A stretch of DNA of 64,000 bases from contig MWFE01000010.1 of the NCBI GenBank assembly GCA_002071445.1, positions 1 through 64,000 of the forward strand, written 5' to 3'. Of this stretch, positions 37,616 through 46,048 are shown piece after piece. The stretch's first letter is position 1. Each line of letters opens with the position of its first letter. The DNA comes from Bacteroidetes bacterium ADurb.Bin008 (lineage in GTDB: Bacteria > Bacteroidota > Bacteroidia > Bacteroidales > Tenuifilaceae). Position numbers and translations under genes: made by a program. The notes under the pieces were generated by a model, which was given only the letters and a program-made list of their open reading frames with translations, did not search any database and was not told the origin of the DNA.

Positions 37616-38482
37616 TTAGTTTACTTCTATTACCAAGTATTTGCTTGAACTCCAGAATAGTTTCGGATTGGTAATCTCTATCCTTTCTACAATTTTCTTT
37701 TCGTTTTCAATAAACTGATACGACTCAGTGGGATGAGGGGTAATCATGATTGGCTTTTTGGCAAATAGCGGGATAACCGTAGTGGTGGTTATATCAATCT
37801 CTGTAAAATAGCCGGTATTGAAGTTGGGCTCAAGTTGCAGGGTTTTGCCCATACCAAGGAAACCTCCGGCTTTCCCAACGATGTGGTTGTCAACAAGCTC
37901 CTTTTTTGTGCCAAAGGCATACCACGCCTTATTAAGCTCTTGCGTCTGGCGTTGAACCTCTTGAATAAGGTCCTGCTTTTCGCGGTTCAGCGTATCAAGG
38001 GTGGCATTAAGCATTTCAATGGAAAAGTCGAGTTTTACCAGTTGATCTTTCAGCCTATTAATTTCTTCATCCTTGGCCGCAATCATATTTTCGGCTTGCT
38101 TAAGCCGTTTCTCAAACTCATCAATCTTCAGATTGGCGCCTTTCAGCTGTTTATTCAGGTAACGAATGGTTTGCCTGTTTTTATTCATCAGCTCATTTAT
38201 TAGGTTGATGTCGCTATTGATCCTTTCACGAGAATCGGGCATCATCTCATCGCCCAACGCTGCGCGTTTCGATATTAGCTGTTCCTTCTCCTTGATTATG
38301 GCCAGGTTGTCCTCAATCTCATTGAGAAGTTTAAAAAATTCGTTGATCGAAGAGTCTTTTGCAAAGGCTTCGGCCTTGAGACCCGCTATCTCCTGTTTAA
38401 GAGATTCGATTTCTTTTTTTTCAGCCTGATTGCAGGCAATAAGCAGTACCAGAATGGCTGCCAAGGGAATTAATCTTTTCAT
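37616..38482 (-). CDS. Coiled-coil lipoprotein, unknown function
   Basis: A 288-aa protein. ATG 38482 (MKRLIPLAAILVLLIACNQ) gives a lipoprotein signal with lipobox LIAC. A long coiled coil spans about residues 25-190 (LNKQLKGANLKIDEFEKRL, EEINRLKDQLVKLDF). The C-terminal ~90 residues form a small beta-rich domain with GKAGGFLGMGKTL. I do not recognise a named family, although similar coiled-coil lipoproteins are common in Bacteroidota. It precedes the hybrid kinase by 115 bases on the same strand, so a sensory link is possible. Confidence 0.78.
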   Translation of the reverse strand: MKRLIPLAAILVLLIACNQAEKKEIESLKQEIAGLKAEAFAKDSSINEFFKLLNEIEDNLAIIKEKEQLISKRAALGDEMMPDSRERINSDINLINELMNKNRQTIRYLNKQLKGANLKIDEFEKRLKQAENMIAAKDEEINRLKDQLVKLDFSIEMLNATLDTLNREKQDLIQEVQRQTQELNKAWYAFGTKKELVDNHIVGKAGGFLGMGKTLQLEPNFNTGYFTEIDITTTTVIPLFAKKPIMITPHPTESYQFIENEKKIVERIEITNPKLFWSSSKYLVIEVN

Positions 38483-38941
38483 AGTTGGTTTAATGTTAAT
38501 AATGTGATTGGTTTTATACCACGGTAACCCTTTTGTGCCAATTGAGTGCCAAAGACTTAAAGATAAATTCATGTTTCTAACGAGCACGGTATGAGTTCGT
38601 TGCCTATTTGGGGTATTGGCCACAACTCAACAAAGTGGGAAAAATATCAACACATTGTACTAAAGTTAAGTAGTCCATATCGTCTTTTTGAAACTGGTTT
38701 GTTAGCAGACCCCATAATGAGAATTGTAGTTTAAAAAAATCCGGCATGATGAGAAATTTCTTTTCTCAATGGCTTAATTAACAATGTTTTAATAAAGATT
38801 TTTATGGGTTGGAACAATCGGAAGAATATCCTTAGAAAATTTTTCTGTTTAGCGGTTATTTTATTTAATCTTCGAAAAACTTTCATAAATTAGCAAAAAA
38901 CCAATTGTAGGGTTGACAATAACAATATTAAAACTAATCAT
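38483..38941. other. AT-rich divergent intergenic region
   Basis: About 460 bases between the coiled-coil lipoprotein and the broken beta-barrel gene. No ORF of note, no RNA and no perfect promoter match were found. Confidence 0.4.
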
Positions 38942-39616
38942 ATGAGGAAACTTTTATTGATTTTTTCGACTTTAATGTTGTCAGTTAATCTATTTGGCCA
39001 AACAATAAAATTTCAAGGCGGGACAACATATTCAAATCTTGATTGGCCCACACATCACAACTTCTCTTTTTATGATAAACCGTTTCTTGGTTATTCAGGA
39101 TTAATTGGACTTGATTACTGCAATAGAAATGTTTTTAATTTATCCAGTAATATCGGACTTGTACAAAAAGGAGGATAAGATAAAATAACTTTTACTGATT
39201 CACAAGGAAATATAATTAATGATACAATACTGATTGCTCACCTGGATTACCTATTAATGAACTCGACTATTGATTTTAAATATGCAATCAAAGAAAAGGT
39301 TGTTCCATATATAAGTATTGGACCTCGCATTGATTTCTTAATATCTTACAGTGATGATTTTAAAGGCCTTGATGCAATGAATGAGCTGAATAAAATTTCT
39401 TTGGGGTTAACCATTGGAGCAGGAATCCGATATGAAATGTTAAAGTTTCAGTTAGGATTAAAAGGCGAATACTTTTTAAATTTCAACAGGTTTGCTGATT
39501 GGCCGGCTTCAACGGGAAACTTAGGTGGAAGTATTTCTGATAGGACAATGATGGTAAATTTGACAATTGGAATTCCAATGAATAAAGATGAAAAATGTTT
39601 GAGAAAGTTGAATTAG
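38942..39616 (+). pseudogene. Outer-membrane beta-barrel protein broken by an in-frame stop
   Basis: A 224-codon frame with a signal peptide (MRKLLLIFSTLMLSVNLFGQ) and beta-barrel-like strands with alternating aromatic residues, as in porin/OmpA-like OMP_b-brl_2 proteins. A single TAA at 39176-39178 interrupts it at codon 79; reading continues in the same frame (DKITFTDSQGNIINDTILI) to a normal end at 39616. TAT or TAC at this position would restore the protein. It may be a recent pseudogene or a sequencing error. The gene is AT-rich compared with its upstream neighbours. Confidence 0.8.
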
Positions 39617-39697
39617 TGGTTGCATTAACTGCGTGATGATCAGTAAAATGGAAAGAGAAGATGATGGATAAGCCAGAATAAGAATTTAATTAGAATT

Positions 39698-41209
39698 ATG
39701 GCAAAAAAGGGAAACACGGAGGATAAACGAAAAGAACCACGTTTTTATATGAAGTTAGCCATTGAGGCCATGAAAAGGTCGGTGGATGAACTCAATAAAG
39801 ATGCGCCCAGCCCAAAAGTTGGGGCAGTTCTTGTTTTCCCTGATGGGACCTACGAAACGGCATATCGTGGTGAATACCGGGATGGCGACCATTCAGAATA
39901 TACTCTGCTGGATAAGAAATTCAGAACCAAAGATTTGTCAGATTGCTGGCTTTTTGCCACCCTGGAACCCTGTGGCCCTAAGACCAGAAGCGAGAAGAAA
40001 ACCTGCTGTGCAGAAAGAATTGGGAATGCCCGTATTAAAAAAGTATGGTATGGCGTTCAGGAGCTAAATTCAAAAGCCAAAGGAGGCAAGAAACTTCTTG
40101 AAGAAAAATACAAAGCTGAGGTTCTTCCATTTGACCTTGATTTACACAGGGAAATACTATCTTTTAATAAAGAATTTAACGATTGGGTGGAGGAAGAGAA
40201 CCGGAAACAAATAGATGCCATTAATACTGTTACCGGTCCATTGCAAAAAACAATTAAAAACACTGATATTAGTTTTCTTTCAGAAGATGCCCTTGAACTT
40301 TATTTATCCAAAACAGGGAAAGAGTTTGCTTATGATTCAGATGATTTAAAAAATGACCTGATAAGTAAAGATTTACTTGAGGTGGATGAGAAAACAGGTG
40401 AAGTAAGGCCAACCGGTGATTGTATTTTGTTGTTTGGTAAAAATCCACGCGATAAATTTCCACAGGCTTCCGTTAAAGCAAAGGTTGACTATGGCGGAGG
40501 ACAAGAACCCGATGCTGAAAGTTTTGATGATGCACTTGTTCTGATTCCAGACAAGGTAGAGGAATGGGTAAAAAAAGTGATTCCGGAAAGCATGGACAGA
40601 TCAAGTTTTACAAGAGAAAAGGTATCCCATTTTCCCACTGCTGTAATTCGTGAAGCCATTATCAATGCAATAATTCACCGTGATTACGGTAACAAACGTG
40701 CAAAAGTAGAACTGGAAATAACCCCTGAAAAAATTGAAGTTCGTAGCCCGGGAGAACCAATTTCTCCAAACACGCTGAAGGACTTACAAAACTTCACCGC
40801 TATTTCACAAACCCGTAACCCTGAATTGGCTTACATATTTAACCTGATGAAATTCATGGAGGAAACAGGTGTTGGAATGGACACCTATAGAACAATGAGA
40901 GAGAAGTTTAATCTTCCATTACCTGTCATTACATATCAGAAATCAAACCTAATTGTCACATTCCCAAGGACAATGGAAGCATTTAGGAAGGTTAGTAATG
41001 AGGCTATTAAAGGACTTTCAGTTGAAGAACTTAACGGTTTCGAATGGATAAAAAGTAGAGGAGAAGTATCTGCTAAAGCATATACTATTCAATTCGGCAT
41101 AACTTCTAGAACTACTAGCAGACATCTTAGTAAAATGCTTGATCTTGGTCTTATTGAGACTAATGGAGAAAAACCTAAATCACCGAAATTGAGATACCGT
41201 GCAACATAG
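39698..41209 (+). CDS. Deaminase / GHKL-ATPase (HATPase_c_4) / winged-helix fusion
   Basis: A 503-aa protein. Residues about 10-150 form a CDA-fold deaminase of the RibD/CMP-deaminase kind: H65 and E67 in GDHSEYTLLD, C92 in LEPCGPKT and C103/C104 as the last zinc ligand. Residues about 180-300 contain the linker usually found after AlbA_2/Schlafen domains (CILLFGKNPRDKFPQASVK). Residues about 310-410 form an HATPase_c_4 domain with the N-box E319/N323 (REAIINAIIHRDYGNK), VRSPGEPISPNTL and EETGVGMDTYR. The last ~75 residues form a winged helix (GITSRTTSRHLSKMLDLGLIE). The deaminase stands where the AlbA_2 domain normally is. The substrate (free nucleotide, nucleic acid or ribityl-pyrimidine) is unknown. 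RibD-like riboflavin synthesis is unlikely because no reductase domain is present. Confidence 0.85.
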   Translation: MAKKGNTEDKRKEPRFYMKLAIEAMKRSVDELNKDAPSPKVGAVLVFPDGTYETAYRGEYRDGDHSEYTLLDKKFRTKDLSDCWLFATLEPCGPKTRSEKKTCCAERIGNARIKKVWYGVQELNSKAKGGKKLLEEKYKAEVLPFDLDLHREILSFNKEFNDWVEEENRKQIDAINTVTGPLQKTIKNTDISFLSEDALELYLSKTGKEFAYDSDDLKNDLISKDLLEVDEKTGEVRPTGDCILLFGKNPRDKFPQASVKAKVDYGGGQEPDAESFDDALVLIPDKVEEWVKKVIPESMDRSSFTREKVSHFPTAVIREAIINAIIHRDYGNKRAKVELEITPEKIEVRSPGEPISPNTLKDLQNFTAISQTRNPELAYIFNLMKFMEETGVGMDTYRTMREKFNLPLPVITYQKSNLIVTFPRTMEAFRKVSNEAIKGLSVEELNGFEWIKSRGEVSAKAYTIQFGITSRTTSRHLSKMLDLGLIETNGEKPKSPKLRYRAT

Positions 41210-41299
41210 ACAAGAAGATAGTCGTGATGTCTATGTAAGAGGTAATAAAGATGGTAATAATGCTAAACATAGACAATAACATGGACATGCTGTCTATGT
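41204..41299. repeat. Two inverted repeats ACATAGAC-N17-GTCTATGT
   Basis: Copy one is 41204-41211 with 41229-41236, copy two 41267-41274 with 41292-41299. Both have perfect 8-bp arms and 17-base spacers, and they start 63 bases apart (about six helical turns). The first spans the stop codon of the deaminase fusion. They could be twin operator sites, hairpins, or a tandem duplication; flanking bases are also partly alike (AGAGGTAA/CGAGGAAA). Confidence 0.7.
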
Positions 41300-41608
41300 T
41301 CGAGGAAATTGAGATGCTACTTTAGCTTAAAAAGTGAGGAATTACTAATGAAGTTGAGCATAAACTTGGTCATAGTACCAAAATTTGATTTAAATAAGGA
41401 TAACATCTGAGTTAAGATATGACAAGAAGTTGGACATTGTGTCCAAGTAAGTCAAATAAGTAATGAAATAGCTGATGCACGAACTAAAGGAGAATATAAA
41501 CATAGAACTATTGGAACTGCAGTGGACGGCTTTTTTATACTGCCGCTCAATTCCTGCTTCTGCCGTACAAAAAATGCTATGATTGAGAAAATGAGAAAAT
41601 AATTTTGA
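41210..41608. other. Non-coding gap with relic-like sequence and a palindrome
   Basis: About 400 AT-rich bases between the deaminase fusion and the Fic gene. Besides the twin repeats it has TTGGACA-TTG-TGTCCAA at 41430-41446, a perfect 7-bp dyad. Short stretches read like decayed coding sequence (e.g. frames giving EIADARTKGEYKHRT) but are cut by stops in every frame, so I call no gene. Confidence 0.45.
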
Positions 41609-42493
41609 ATGCCGATGAATAGCCAACACAAAATATCCATTCGTTTTTTCAACGACCGTGAAGTGCGTGCAGTTTGGGATGATGATAATGCCAAGTGGTG
41701 GTTTTCGGTATTGGATATTGTGGGTATTCTCAATGAAGAGGCGGATTATACAAAAAGTCGCAACTATTGGAAATACCTGAAAACCAAATTAAAGAGAGAA
41801 AGAAACGAACTGGTTAGTGACACTACCCAGTTGAAATTGCTTGCTCCTGATGGAAAAAAACGATTAACGGATACCTTAGACAGCAATGGGGTAATCGAAC
41901 TGGCAAAGCATTTCCCCAACAATAGAGCAATGAAATTTTTGGATTGGTTTCTTTACAGCGACACCAGCATAGACGGACAAAGCAAGAAAAAAGCCTACAC
42001 CCTTTTTGAGAGCAATTTGATCAATGAGTTTGAAGTGGGCACTACTAAGGGCTTACAGCAAATACATGCTTATTTGTTTGGAGGCTCATACGACTTTGCC
42101 GGAAAAATACGTCAGAAAAATATTTCAAAAGGAGGTTTTCAATTTGCTGTTTCTCATTTTTTGGGGGATACTTTAAAACAAATTGATGCTATGCCCGAAA
42201 CTAATTTTGATGAGATTGTCGAAAAGTATATTGAAATGAACATAGCCCATCCCTTCATGGAAGGCAACGGCAGAAGCACCCGAATATGGCTGGATATGAT
42301 TTTTAGAAAACGCCTAAAAAAATGTGTGGATTGGAGCAGGATAGGTAAACGCGATTACATGGAGGCCATGATGCTTAGCCCCACAAAAAGCGAAATGCTG
42401 AAACAGCTTTTAAAGCATGCTTTAACCAATAAAATCAATGATCGTGAAATGTTTATGAAGGGCATTGATTACTCCTATTACTACGAAGAATGA
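41609..42493 (+). CDS. BRO-N / Fic fusion, putative AMPylator
   Basis: A 294-aa protein. Residues about 8-110 form a BRO-N domain (VRAVWDDDNAKWWFSVLDIV ... LTDTLDSNGVIELAKHF), which in phages usually binds DNA in antirepressors. Residues about 130-294 form a Fic domain with the catalytic motif HPFMEGNGR at 214-222 (H214), typical of AMP transfer to target hydroxyls. The C-terminus ends in SYYYEE (S289, E293), matching the class III inhibitory motif (S/T)xxxE(G/N) of small Fic proteins like that of Neisseria meningitidis except for the last residue. Activity would be held back by the inhibitory Glu. No separate antitoxin gene is seen. Confidence 0.87.
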   Translation: MPMNSQHKISIRFFNDREVRAVWDDDNAKWWFSVLDIVGILNEEADYTKSRNYWKYLKTKLKRERNELVSDTTQLKLLAPDGKKRLTDTLDSNGVIELAKHFPNNRAMKFLDWFLYSDTSIDGQSKKKAYTLFESNLINEFEVGTTKGLQQIHAYLFGGSYDFAGKIRQKNISKGGFQFAVSHFLGDTLKQIDAMPETNFDEIVEKYIEMNIAHPFMEGNGRSTRIWLDMIFRKRLKKCVDWSRIGKRDYMEAMMLSPTKSEMLKQLLKHALTNKINDREMFMKGIDYSYYYEE

Positions 42494-42791
42494 TAAAAGA
42501 TAGTCATGTGCCGACCTTTTTAAGTTGCCCGCCATGCTGAAATGCTACGATTGGGCAATAGAGCGAAAAGAAAAATGAGATAGTAATTTGACAAGTTTAA
42601 TATGAAAGTGCAATTTGACCCAAACCCACGGACAGACAATAATTGTCGGTGCATAACTGGTGATATATCATATTACCGAAATAGTGCGGGGTCAGCATTG
42701 TCACATCAATTAAACTTTCTGAGGTCTTTTGAGGCTTTATGCTATTGCAGAGAAAAAGTAAGTACATGGAGAAAGTAAAAAGTTGAGTATT

Positions 42792-45700
42792 ATGAAAAGG
42801 CATAGTTTCGATGCGGTTATTTTCGACCTGGATGGCGTGATAACCAAAACAGCCCTGGTGCATGCATCGGCGTGGAAGGAGATGTTCGATGAGTACTTAA
42901 AAAAGAGAGAGTTGGAACATGGAGAACCCTTTAAGGAATTTACCCATTCGCACGATTACCTCTCGTACGTCGATGGGAAGCCGCGGTATAAGGGAGTGGA
43001 ATCTTTCCTAGAATCAAGAGGGATATCACTACCATATGGAACGCCTGAAGATGCAATTGACAAGGAAACGATTTGCGGATTGGGCAATCGAAAGAACATG
43101 GCATTCAATAAAATACTTCAACGCGATGGCGTTGAGGTGTATGAATCCACCGTGGCATTCATGGACGAACTTAGGAAGGCAGGCATTCCCCTGGGGGTTG
43201 CCTCGTCCAGCAAAAACTGCAGGCAAGTGCTGGAGCGGGCGGGTTTGCTGCACTATTTCGACACCCGCGTGGATGGAGTGATATCGGCCGAAATGGGACT
43301 GCATGGAAAACCGGAACCCGACATCTTTACCGTGGCCAGCGATAATCTTAAGGCTCCTTACGACAGGGTTGTTGTGGTGGAAGACGCTGTGTCGGGTGTT
43401 CAGGCTGGGAAGAAGGGCAATTTTGGCCTTGTGATAGGTGTGGCACGGGAGGATAATGCCTATGAGTTGAAATACAATGGTGCCGATATTGTGGTAGCCG
43501 ACATCGAAGAGTTGGGAGGAATCCGGGGTGTGGAAGAATGGTTTGAAGAGGGATTGGCTAAGGATATGTGGACGTTGAGGTACTCCAATTACGATATTAC
43601 CAGGGAAAAGTCTCGGGAAGCATTGCTAACCGTGGGGAATGGCTACTTTGGCACCCGAGGAGCGTTGGAAGAGAGTGAAGCCAACGAGTACAACTATCCG
43701 GGGACTTATATGGCAGGCCTTTACAATAGGCTTAAAACCCAAATTGACGATAGAATAGTGGAGAACGAAGATTTGGTGAATGCACCCAATTGGCTCCCCA
43801 TAACCTTTAAGGTGGGCGAAGGAGAATGGTTCGACCCCAACAAGGAAAAAATACTTGAAATAGAAAGAAGCCTGAACCTGCTCAATGGAGTTTTAAGCAA
43901 AAAGATGCTGGCTCAGGATAGCAAGGGTAACATTACCCTGATTGAATCAACTCGATTGGCAAGTATGGCCAATAAGCACCGCGCAGCCATCAATTATTCA
44001 ATTACTCCTCAGAACTACACAGGATACATACGTATCAAATCGAGATTGAGCGTCCCGTTGAAAAACGAGGGGGTGAAACGATACGGGTATTTGAATCAGC
44101 ACCATACCGAGCCCATGGAGCAGGGTGGCAATGATAGTTTGTCATTTGTTGCCGCAAAAACCACTCAGTCGGGAATTGTGATGGCTGTGGCAGCCCAACT
44201 GGCAGTTTACTACAACGAACGTCCCATGGCTACAAATTTCGTTTTGAAACAGGATGAGGGATGGGTAAACACCTATATAAAAGCTGAAATAAAAAAGGGT
44301 GAAACCTATCGGATTGAAAAGTTGGTCAGCATATGCAACTCGCTGTCGGGCGGGATAGACGATCCCATTGCTTTTGTTCAGCACGATGCCATGAGCTGCA
44401 AATCATTTGATGAAATGTTGGCCGGGAGCGCTAAGGTTTGGGAAGATATATGGCGTAAGGTGGATGTTAAGGTTACTGGAGACAGGCTGGCACAGAAACT
44501 TTTACGATTGCATATTTACCACACCCTTGTTACCACCTCGCCCCACAGCACGGGCAATGATTTTGGGATTCCGGCACGTGGACTCCATGGCGAGGAGTAT
44601 CGCGGTCATATCCTTTGGGACGAACTGTTCATATTCCCCTTTTTCTGTTTGCATTACCCCGAAATAGCCAAATCGGTACTGATGTATCGTTACAGGCGAT
44701 TGTCGCAAGCCCGGGAGAATGCTAAGGGGAATGGCCTAAAAGGGGCCATGTTCCCGTGGCAGAGCGGTAGCGATGGCCGTGAAGAAACTCTTATGGATAT
44801 TTTTGACCCCCAGTCGGGCGAGTGGAGCAAAGATTACAGCTCGTTGCAGCGCCATGTTTCCCTTGCGATTGCATACAACGTATGGAACTACTTCAACATC
44901 ACCGGGGACATAGATTTTATGAATGACTACGGTTCGGAGTTGTTCTTCGATATTTGCCGCTTCTGGTCGAGCATAGCTAAATTAGATCCAAAAACAAACC
45001 GTTATAGCATCGAAGGGGTGGTAGGACCCGATGTGTATCACCAAAGAATTCCCGGAGTAACAGAAGCGGGGGTTAAGGATAATGCCTATACGAATATCAT
45101 GGTCGTATGGCTGTTTAAACGAGCATTCGACCTCATGGAGGCAATGGGAGAGAATAGGAGGAAGATGGTACTCCGGTCCATTTCACTGCAGGAAGAGGAG
45201 TTAGAACTATGGCGCAACCAAATAAGCCGCATGAACCTGTCAATCTCGCCCGAGGGCGTGCTGGAACAGTTCGAGGGTTTTTTCAGCCTGAAAGAGATAG
45301 ATTGGAATACTTACCGGGAAAAGTTAGACAAAACGAACCCATTGCACAGTTTGCTGAAATCAGAAGGCAAGGCGACAGATGTCTTTAAGGTATGCAAGCA
45401 GGCCGATGCTCTCATGATATTTTTCAACATTTTGCCTGCTGAAGTAATGCAAATTATTCAGGATTTGGGATATACCCTGCCAACGGATTACCTTAAGAAT
45501 AATTTTGAGTATTATTACAACCGTTGTGCGCACAGTTCATCCCTCGCCGCTTTGACGCATGCCTATGTGGCTGCCCTGGCAGGGATGAATAACCTTAGCC
45601 GCGATCTCTACCAAAAAGCTCTCAAATTTGATTACAATGATGAAAAGGGAAACACCACAGCCGAGGGCATCCATTTAGGGGCCATGACCGGAGCTGTGAT

Positions 45701-45953
45701 GATGACACTAACGGCATTTGCAGGGTTAAATTACCAAGGGGATTTGCTTTCCATTAGCCCAAATCTGCCCAAGCCTTGGCGGTCGATTGAGTTTTCTATT
45801 TCGTTCAAAGGAGAGGAGTATTGTGTATGCGTGAAAAAAGAACAAGTGAAAATCAAACGAATGGGAACGCCCGGCGAAAGCAGCAGGGTTGTTATTAACG
45901 GTAAAGAGTTTGTGCTGACAGCCGATAGAGAAATAGTGGTTAATATAAGTTAA
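42792..45953 (+). CDS. Beta-phosphoglucomutase / GH65 glycoside phosphorylase fusion
   Basis: A 1053-aa protein. ATG 42792 is preferred to TTG 42783. Residues about 5-235 form a HAD beta-phosphoglucomutase with nucleophile D12 and D14 (FDLDGVITK), motif II VASSSKN and motif III HGKPEPDIF. Residues about 255-1050 form a GH65 domain (PTDYLKNNFEYYYNR, FDYNDEKGNTTAEGIHLGAM). GH65 splits a disaccharide such as trehalose, maltose or kojibiose with phosphate, giving beta-glucose 1-phosphate, which the first domain would turn into glucose 6-phosphate. The usual GPDEYH motif reads GPDVYH, so the catalytic Glu position is V748. Confidence 0.92.
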   Translation: MKRHSFDAVIFDLDGVITKTALVHASAWKEMFDEYLKKRELEHGEPFKEFTHSHDYLSYVDGKPRYKGVESFLESRGISLPYGTPEDAIDKETICGLGNRKNMAFNKILQRDGVEVYESTVAFMDELRKAGIPLGVASSSKNCRQVLERAGLLHYFDTRVDGVISAEMGLHGKPEPDIFTVASDNLKAPYDRVVVVEDAVSGVQAGKKGNFGLVIGVAREDNAYELKYNGADIVVADIEELGGIRGVEEWFEEGLAKDMWTLRYSNYDITREKSREALLTVGNGYFGTRGALEESEANEYNYPGTYMAGLYNRLKTQIDDRIVENEDLVNAPNWLPITFKVGEGEWFDPNKEKILEIERSLNLLNGVLSKKMLAQDSKGNITLIESTRLASMANKHRAAINYSITPQNYTGYIRIKSRLSVPLKNEGVKRYGYLNQHHTEPMEQGGNDSLSFVAAKTTQSGIVMAVAAQLAVYYNERPMATNFVLKQDEGWVNTYIKAEIKKGETYRIEKLVSICNSLSGGIDDPIAFVQHDAMSCKSFDEMLAGSAKVWEDIWRKVDVKVTGDRLAQKLLRLHIYHTLVTTSPHSTGNDFGIPARGLHGEEYRGHILWDELFIFPFFCLHYPEIAKSVLMYRYRRLSQARENAKGNGLKGAMFPWQSGSDGREETLMDIFDPQSGEWSKDYSSLQRHVSLAIAYNVWNYFNITGDIDFMNDYGSELFFDICRFWSSIAKLDPKTNRYSIEGVVGPDVYHQRIPGVTEAGVKDNAYTNIMVVWLFKRAFDLMEAMGENRRKMVLRSISLQEEELELWRNQISRMNLSISPEGVLEQFEGFFSLKEIDWNTYREKLDKTNPLHSLLKSEGKATDVFKVCKQADALMIFFNILPAEVMQIIQDLGYTLPTDYLKNNFEYYYNRCAHSSSLAALTHAYVAALAGMNNLSRDLYQKALKFDYNDEKGNTTAEGIHLGAMTGAVMMTLTAFAGLNYQGDLLSISPNLPKPWRSIEFSISFKGEEYCVCVKKEQVKIKRMGTPGESSRVVINGKEFVLTADREIVVNIS

Positions 45954-46048
45954 CGCTCCATACCTCTCTCAGATTCTTAGCTTTTTCCCATGAAAAGCGG
46001 ATAATTAAAGAGTTGGTTTATGGCAAACAGAACGACCAATAAACTGTG

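Noticed and set aside
39179-39256. Two separate genes on each side of the TAA at 39176
   Set aside because: The frame is unbroken across the stop, and the second half alone lacks a signal peptide, so one broken gene is simpler.
39698-40160. RibD riboflavin enzyme
   Set aside because: The reductase domain is absent and the rest of the chain is a GHKL/winged-helix module; no rib genes are adjacent.
41330-41600. A decayed toxin-like ORF (frame with EIADARTKGEYKHRT)
   Set aside because: All frames are cut by several stops within short distance; similarity cannot be judged without a search.
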